Assembly: GCF_024199845.1 (NCBI RefSeq)
Contig: NZ_JANADO010000001.1
Span: 5,022,001-5,086,000 of the forward strand
DNA length: 64,000 bases
Source: Bradyrhizobium sp. CCGB12
GTDB lineage: Bacteria; Pseudomonadota; Alphaproteobacteria; Rhizobiales; Xanthobacteraceae
Direction: 5' to 3'
Part shown: one piece after another, positions 25,501-34,500 of the stretch
Position numbering within the stretch: the stretch's first letter is position 1
Layout of the letters: every line of letters begins with the position of its first letter
Made by a program: the position numbers and the translations under genes
Notes under the pieces: model-generated
Seen by the model: the letters and a program-made list of their open reading frames with translations, nothing else
What the model was told of the DNA's origin: nothing
Database searches by the model: none

Positions 25501-28500
25501 GGTACTGCCATTGCCGGTGATTGAGTCATTGCCGGCCATTCCCTCAAACTCGTTGAGAGTTCCGAAGTCGCCGAGATTTGGCCCGGAGACGCCGAAATTG
25601 GTCGCGACATACGTGTCGGCGAAAGCGGTCCCGCGGATCGCCTCAATTGATCGGAGGGTGTCTGCTCCGATCGAAGCGTCGCCGGTCACCACGCCCGAAG
25701 CCATATTGACTTGAATACCTGACGCAGAACCGTCGTTGTTGTAGAAAGCTCGGTCGAAACCAGTTTTGCCGTCGATGAAGTCATTGCCGCCGCGGCCGGC
25801 AAATTCTTCCGATGTGTTGTTAGGATTGTTAGAGCCGGTGATGGTGTCGGCAAATGACGAGCCCGATACCGAACTGACGCCTGAGAAGATGTCGGTTCCT
25901 ACGGATCCATCACCGGTCACGGTGCCCGACGCGCCGCTGGTGCTGCTGGTCCAGCCATTGAGACTGAATGTGATCGTCACCGGACCGGTCGCATTGGCGT
26001 AGGTCAGACGGGTATTGCCGTTGCCGGTGATGACGTCGTTACCGCCCATCCCCTCGAATTGATTGAAGGTGCCGTTGTTGCCGCTGTTGGCATAGGGAAG
26101 GCCGGTAGCGGGGTCGATCGCGCCGGTTACGCCAAAATTAGTCGCGTCATAGGTGTCGGCAAAATTCGTGCCTTGAATGCCTTCGATTGAACGCAAGGTG
26201 TCGGTGCCGCTCGAGGCATCGCCGGTCACCGTTCCAGCGGCGAGATGAACGCTGATCCCACCTGTCGTGAAGGAGAGGTTGGCATATTGCGCTGTGTCGA
26301 ATCCGCCCTTTCCATCGATAAAATCATCGCCGGCAAGGCCCATGAAGTTCTCGTTGGCGCCGCTGCCCGAAAACGTGTCGGCAAAGATCGAGCCCATGAC
26401 GGAGTTGACGCCGGCAAATGTGTCGTTACCCACCGAGCCATCGCCGATCGCAGTGCCCGCGAGAAGATCGACCGTCACGCCGGCAGTTGATTGTGTATAT
26501 TGAAGTCGGGTGTTGCCGTTGCCGAGGATGTTGTCGTTGCCGCCCATGCCTTCGAAATTGTTGAAGGTGCCGCTCGATCCGGCATTGATGCTGGTGCCGC
26601 TAAAACCAGTGGCATTGTAAGTATCAGCGAAGTTGGTGCCGCGGACGGCTTCGACTGAACGCAGCGTATCGGCCCCGATCGTCGCATCGCCAGTGACCGT
26701 TCCGGCCGCAAAATTGACGGTTATACCGGTGGTTGTGGTGACATCGTTGCTATAGACGGCGAAATCATAGCCGCCGCGGCCATCGATCAGATCGTTGCCG
26801 GCACGAGCGTCATATTGCTCGAAAGTGCCGTTCGGATTGTCGCTGCCCCGCAGCGTGTCTCCAAACGCCGACCCAATGACCATATTGACATTGGTGAAGG
26901 AGTCATTGCCGACTGACGCATCGCCGTTCGTCGTTCCCGCGGCGAAATCAACGACGACTGCCGCTGTCGCACTGACATAAGAAATGCGGGTCAGAATCTC
27001 TCCAGAAGGATTGACCGTGCCAACGATGATGTCATCTCCGCCCATGCCTTCAAAACTATTGAAGCCTACCGGCGTACCAGGGACTCCGGAATTGCCGCTG
27101 AAGCCGACCGCCGAGTAATGGTCGGCAAAGTTGCTGCCCTGGATAGCTTCGATGCCGACCAAAGTGTCGGTGCCGACACTTGGACCCGTTACGGTCCCTG
27201 CGGTCAGATCGGCGGTGATAGCCCCGGTCGCGTCGACGTAAACCGCCCGATCAACGCCCAACAAACCGTTGAATGTGTCATTACCGCCGAAGCCCTGGAA
27301 TGCATCGTTCCCGGCAGTCCCGGTCAGGCTGTTGTCGCCAGCGTCGCCGAGAATGGCGCCGGGCACACCCACAAAATAGACCACCGCGCTGTTGGTCGTG
27401 GTGTTGCCGGCGGCATCGCTTACCCGTGCCGTGAGCGAGTTCGCTCCGTTGTTGAGCGTGACCGTGCTGCTCCAGCTGCCGTTGCCCTGCACGATGGCGG
27501 TGCCGATCGTGGTGGCGCCGTCCAGGATGGTGACGGTGGCGCCTGCGTCGGCGACACCCACCGTGCCAGTGATGGTCTGGCTGGCCTGGTTGACCGGCCC
27601 GCCTGGGCTGGTGATCGCAACGGTGGGCGCCGTCGTGTCCAGGGTGAAGCTCAGTGACGCAGTCGTCGAACTGTTGCCGGCGGCATCGCTGAACTGCGCA
27701 GAGATCTGTTTGGCGCCATCGGCGCCGAGATCGCCGGCAGCCACCGTCACGCTGACACTCCCGGCCGTCACGTCGGCTGCCGTGATCACATGCGTGACCG
27801 GATGCGCCAGCGGCGAGCCGCCCAACAATAGCTGCACTGTATCGCCGATGGCGGCCGCCGGGTTCAACGCCACCGTGAAGCTCGGCGAGATCGCCGAGGT
27901 GATGTTATCCGTGCCCGAGATCCCGCTGTCCGAACCGGTCGTCAGATCCGGCGTGCCGCCGCTCGGCGCCGTCGTGTCCAAGGTGAAGCTCAGCGACGCC
28001 GACCCGGTGTTGCCGAAGGTGTCGGTCTGGCTCGCGACGACGGTGTGCGGTCCATCGGACAACCCGCTCGGCGTAAACGACCAGGCCCCTTGCGCGTCGG
28101 TGGTCACCGTCGAGGTGCTGAGAACGCCATCGATCGTCAGATGCACCACGGTGTTGGCAAGGCCGGTGCCGCTCACCGTAGGATTGGCGGTGACGTGGTC
28201 GGTGACTGAAGTGCCGGTGTCGGCGGCTAATACCTCGGTCACGGTCGGGCCGACGGTGCTGAGCGTATAGACCACCGCGCCGCTGGTCGTGGTGTTGCCG
28301 GCGGCATCGCTCACCCGTGCCGCCAGGGAGTTGCCGCCCTGGTTCAATGTGACCGTGCTGCTCCAGGCCCCGTTGCCCTGCACGATCGCGGTGCCGATTG
28401 CGGTGGCGCCGTCCAGGATAGTGACGGTGGCGCCGGCATCGGTGACACCGACGGTGCCCGTGATGGTCTGGCTGGCCTGGTTGACCGGCCCGCCGGCGCT

Positions 28501-31500
28501 GGTGATGGCGACGGTCGGCGCCGTGGTGTCCAGCGTGAAGCTCAGCGCTGCGGTCGTCGAACTGTTGCCGGCAACATCGTTGAATTGCGCAGAGATCTGT
28601 TTGGCGCCATCGGCCCCGAGATCGCCGCCAGTCACCGTCAGGGTGACACTGCCGGCTGTTACGTCAGCGGCCGTGATCACATGCGTGACCGGATGCGCCA
28701 GCGGCGAGCCGCCCAGCAACAGCTGCACCGTATCGCCGATGGCATCGGTCGGATTCAGCGACACCGTGAAGCTGGGTGAGGTCGCCGACGTAATATTGTC
28801 CGTGCTCGAACTGCCGCTGTCCGAGCCCGCCGTCAGGTCCGGTGCACCGCCGGCCGGTGCCGTCGTGTCGAGGGTGAAGCTCAGCGAGGCCGAGCCGGTG
28901 TTGCCGAAGGGATCGGTCTGGCTGGCGACGATGGTGTGCGGTCCATCGGACAACCCGCTCGGTGTGAACGACCAGGCCCCTTGCGCATCGGTAGTCACCG
29001 TCGTCGCGATCGGGCTGCCGTCGATGGTGAAATGCACCACGGTATTGGCGAGGCCGGTGCCGTTCAGCCCCGGGTTAGCGGTGACGTGGTCGGTGACTGA
29101 ACTGCCGGTGTCGGCGGCTAAGACCTCGGTCACGGTCGGGCCGACGGTGCTGAGCGTATAGACCACCGCGCTGCTGGTCGTGGTGTTACCGGCGGCATCG
29201 CTCACCCGAGCGGTCAGCGAGTTCGGGCCGTTGGCGAGCGTGACGTTGGTGCTCCAGCTGCCATTGCCCTGGACGATGGCGGTGCCGATTGCAGTGGTGC
29301 CGTCCAGGATGGTGACCGTGGCGCCGGCATCGGCGACGCCGACCGTGCCGCTGATGGCCTGGCTGGCCTGGTTGACCGGTCCGCCTGAGCTGGTGATCGC
29401 AACCGTCGGTGCCGTCGTGTCGAGCGTGAAGCTCAGCGAAGCCGACCCGGTATTGCCGAAGGTGTCGGTCTGGCTGGCGACGATGGTGTGCGGTCCATCA
29501 GTCAGCCCGCTCGGTGTGAACGACCAGGCCCCTTGCGCATCGGTGGTCACCGTCGCCGCGATCGGGCTGCCGTCGATGGTAAAGTGCACCAGGGTGTTGG
29601 CGATGCCGGTGCCGCTCAGCGCCGGGTCGGCCGTGACGTGGTCGGTTGCCGATGTGCCGGTATCGGCAACCAGGACCTCGGTCACGGTCGGACCGGTGAT
29701 GCTGAGCGTGTAGACCACCGCGCTGCTGGTTGCGGTGTTGCCGGCCGCATCGCTCACCCGTGCCGTGAGCGAGTTCGCTCCGTTGTTCAGCGTGACCGTA
29801 CTGCTCCAGCTACCGTTGGCTTGCACGATCGCGGTACCGATCGCGGTGGCACCATCAAGAATGGTGACGGTGGCGCCGGCATCGGCGATGCCCACCGTGC
29901 CGGTGATGGTCTGGCTGGCCTGGTTGACCGGCCCGCCTGTGCTGGTGATGGCAACGTTCGGTGCGGTCGCGTCCAGGGTGAAGCTCAGTGACGCAGTCGT
30001 CGAACTGTTGCCGGCGGCATCGCTGAACTGCGCAGAGATCTGTTTGGCGCCATCGGCGCCGAGATCGCCGGCAGTCACCGTCAGGCTGACATTACCGGCC
30101 GTCACGTCGGCGGCCGTGATCACATGCGTGATCGGATGCGCCAGCGGCGAGCCGCCCAGCAACAGCTGCACCGTATCGCCGATGGCATCGGTCGGATTCA
30201 GCGACACCGTGAAGCTGGGTGAGGTCGCCGACGTAATATTGTCCGTGCTCGAACTGCCGCTGTCCGAGCCCGCCGTTAGGTCCGGTGCACCGCCGGCCGG
30301 TGACGTCGTGTCGAGGGTGAAGCTCAGCGAGGCCGAGCCGGTGTTGCCGAAGGGATCGGTCTGGCTCGCCACGATGGTGTGCGGTCCATCGGTCAGCCCG
30401 CTCGGTGTGAACGACCAGGCCCCTTGTGCATCGGTGGTCGTCGTCGCCGCGATCGGGCTGCCGTCGATGGTGAAGTGCACCACGGTGTTGGCGAGGCCGG
30501 TGCCGTTCAGCCCCGGGTTAGCGGTGACGTGGTCGGTGACTGAACTGCCGGTGTCGGCGGCTAAGACCTCGGTCACGGTCGGGCCGACGGTGCTGAGCGT
30601 GTAGACCACCGCGCCGCTGGTCGCAGTGTTGCCGGCGGCATCGCTCACCCGAGCGGTCAGTGAGTTGCTGCCCTGGTTCAGCGTGACCGTACTGCTCCAG
30701 CTGCCGTTGGCTTGCACTATCGCGGTGCCGATCGTGGCGGCACCATCAAGAATGGTCACGGTGGTGCCGGCATCGGCGACGCCCACCGCTCCGGTGATGG
30801 TCTGGCTGGCCTGGTTAACCGGTCCGCCTGCGCTGGTGATAGAGACGGTCGGCGCCGACGTGTCCAGGGTGAAGCTCAGCGATGCCGACCCAGCGTTGCC
30901 GAAGGTGTCGGTCTGGCTGGCCACGATGGTGTGCGGTCCATCGGACAACCCATTCGGCGCAAACGACCAGGCGCCTTGTGCATCGGTGGTCGTCGTTGCT
31001 GCGATCGGGCTGCCATCAATGGTGAAGTGCACCACGGTGTTGGCGAGGCCGATGCCGCTCAGCGCCGGGTTGGCGGTGACGTGGTCGGTTGCCGACGTGC
31101 CGGTGTCGGCGGCTAAGATCTCGGTCACGGTCGGACCGATGGTGCTCAGCGTGTAGACCACCGCAGCGCTGGTCGTGGTGTTGCCGGCGGCATCGCTCAC
31201 CCGTGCGGTCAGGGAGTTCGGCCCGTTGTTGAGCGTGACGCTGGTGCTCCAGCCGCCGTTGCCCTGGACGATGGCGGTGCCGATCGCGGTGGTGCCGTCC
31301 AGGATGGTGACGGTGGCGCCTGCGTCGGCGACACCCACCGTGCCAGTGATGGTCTGGCTGGCCTGGTTGACCGGCCCGCCTGGGCTGGTGATCGCAACGG
31401 TGGGCGCCGTGGTGTCGAGTATGAAGCTCAGCGAGGACGACCCGGTGTTGCCGAAGGTGTCGGTCTGGCTTGCCACGACGGTGTGCGGTCCATCAGTCAG

Positions 31501-34500
31501 CCCGCTCGGTGTGAACGACCAGGCGCCTTGTGCGTCGGTGGTCGTCGTCGCCGCGATCGGGCTGCCATCGATGGTGAAACGCACCACGGTGTTGGCAAGG
31601 CCGGCGCCGCTCAGCGCCGGGTTGGCAGTGACGTGGTCGGTCGCCGACGTGCCGGTATCGGTGACCAGGGTCTCGGTCACGGTCGGGCCGGTGGTGCTGA
31701 GCGCATAGACCACCGCGCCGCTGGTCGCAGTGTTGCCGGCGGCATCGCTCACCCGAGCGGTCAGCGAGTTGCTGCCGTTGTTGAGCGTGACCGTGCCGCT
31801 CCAGCTGCCGTTTGCCTGCACGATGGCGGTGCCGATCGTGGTGGCGCCGTCCAGAATGGTGACGGTGGCGCCGGCATCGGCGACGCCGACCGTACCGGTG
31901 ATGGTCTGGCTGGCTTGGTTGACCTGCCCGCCGGCGCTGGTGATCGCAACCGTCGGTGCCGTCGTGTCGAGCGTGAAGCTCAGCGAGGCCGACCCTGTAT
32001 TGCCGAAGGTGTCGGTCTGGCTGGCTACGACGGTGTGCGGTCCATCAGTCAGCCCGCTCGGTGCAAACGACCAGGCGCCTTGCGCATCGGCAGTCACCGT
32101 GGTGGTGCTGAGGACACCATCGATTGTCAAATTCACCACGGTGTTGGCAAGGCCGGTGCCGTTCAGCGCCGGGTTTGCGGTGACGCGGTCGGTGATTGAA
32201 GTGCCGGTGTCGGCGACCAGGGCCTCTGTGACGGTCGGGCCGACGGTGCTGAGCGTATAGACTACCGCGCTGCTGGCTGCGGTGTTGCCGGCGGCATCGC
32301 TCACCCGTGCAGTCAGCGAGTTGCTGCCCTGGTTCAACGTGACGGTGGTGCTCCAGCTGCCGTTGCCCTGGACGATGGCGGTGCCGATTGCGGTGGCGCC
32401 GTCCAGGATGGTGACGGTGACGCCGGCATCGGCGACGCCGACCGTACCGGTGATGGTCTGGCTGGCCTGGTTGACCGGCCCGCCCGCGCTGGTGATGGCA
32501 ACTGTCGGTGCGGCGGTGTCCAGGGTGAAGCTCAGCGATGCCGAGCCGGTGTTGCCGAACGGATCGGTCTGGCTCACCACGATGGTGTGCGGTCCGTCGG
32601 CCAGCCCGCTCGGTGTGAACGACCAGGCGCCTTGCGCATCGGTAGTCACCGTCGTCGCGATCGGGCTGCCGTCGATGATGAATTGCACCACGGTGTTGGC
32701 AAGGCCGGTGCCGCTCAGCGCCGGGTTGGCGGTGACCTGGTCGGTGGCCGACGTACCGGTGTCGGCGACCAGGGTCTCGGTCACGGTCGGGCCGGTGGTG
32801 CTGAGCGTATAGACCACCGCGCTGCTGGTGGCTGTGTTACCGGCCGCATCGCTCACCCGAGCGGTCAGCGAGTTCGGGCCGTTGTTGAGCGTGACGGTGG
32901 TGCTCCAGATCCCGTTGCCCTGGACGATGGCGGTGCCGATCGCGGTGGTGCCGTCCAGGATGGTGACGGTGGCGCCGACATCGGCGACGCCCACCGTACC
33001 GGTGATGGTTTGACTGGCCTGGTTGACCGGTCCGCCCGCGCTGGTGATGGCAACTGTCGGTGCGGCGGTGTCCAGGGTGAAGCTCAGCGAGGCCGAACCG
33101 GTGTTGCCGAAGGTGTCGGTCTGGCTGGCCACGATGGTGTGCAATCCGTCGGCCAGCCCGCTCGGCGTGAACGACCAGGCGCCTTGCGCATCGGTGGTCA
33201 CTGTTGCCGCGATCGGGTTGCCGTTGATGGTGAAGTGCACCGCGGTGTTGGCAAGGCCGGTGCCACTAAGGGCAGGATTAGCGGTGACGTGGTCGGTTGC
33301 CGACGTGCCGGTATCGGCGATCAGGGCCTCGGTGACGGTCGGGCCGACGGTGCTGAGCGTATAGACTACGGCGCTGCTGGCTGCGGTGTTGCCGGCGGCA
33401 TCGCTCACCCGTGCAGTCAGCGAGTTGCTGCCCTGGTTCAACGTGACGGTGGTGCTCCAGTTGCCGTTGCCCTGGACGATGGCGGTGCCGATCGCGGTGG
33501 TGCCGTCCAGGATGGTGACGGTGGCGCCGACATCGGCTGCTCCGACCGTGCCGGTGATGGTCTGGCTGGCCTGGTTGGTCGAACCGCCTGCGCTCGTGAT
33601 GGCAACGTTCGGTGCGGTCGTGTCCAGGGTGAAGCTCAGCGAGGCCGAGCCGGTGTTGCCAAAGGGATCGGTCTGGCTCGCCACGACAGAATGCAATCCG
33701 TCAACCAGCCCGCTCGGCGTGAACGACCAGGCGCCTTGCGCATCAGTGGTCGTCGTGGTGGTGCTGAGAACACCGTCGATCGTCAGATGGACCGCGGTGT
33801 TCGCAAGTCCGGTGCCGTTCAGCGCCGGATTAGCGGTCACGTGGTCGGTAGCCGAGGTGCCAGTGTCGGCAACCAGGGCCTCAGTCACGGTCGGGCCGGT
33901 GGTGCTGAGCGTGTAGACCACCGCGCCGCTGGTCGCAGTGTTGCCGGCGGCATCGCTCACCCGAGCGGTCAGCGAGTTGCTGCCCTGGTTCAGCGTGACC
34001 GTACTGCTCCAGCTGCCGTTGGCCTGCACGATGGCGGTGCCGATCGTGGCGGCACCATCAAGAATGGTGACGGTGGCGCCTGCATCGGTGACGCCCACCG
34101 TGCCGGTGATGGTCTGGCTGGCCTGATTGACCGGCCCGCCCGCGCTGGCGATCGCAATCGTCGGTGCCGTCGTGTCGAGTGTGAAGCTCAGCGACGCCGA
34201 CCCGGTATTCCCGAAAGTGTCGGTCTGGCTCGCCACGATGGTGTGCGGTCCGTCGGCTAGCCCGCTCGGTGTGAACGACCAGGCGCCTTGCGCATCGGTA
34301 GTCACCGTCGTCGCGATCGGGCTGCCGTCGATGGTGAAGTGCACCAGGGTGTTGGCGAGGCCGGTGCCGCTCAGCGCCGGGTTGGCGGTGACGTGGTCGG
34401 TGGCCGACGTGCCGGTGTCGGCGACCAGGGCCTCGGTCACGGTCGGGCCGGTGGTGCTGAGCGTGTAGACCACCGCGCTGCTGGTGGCTGTGTTACCCGC

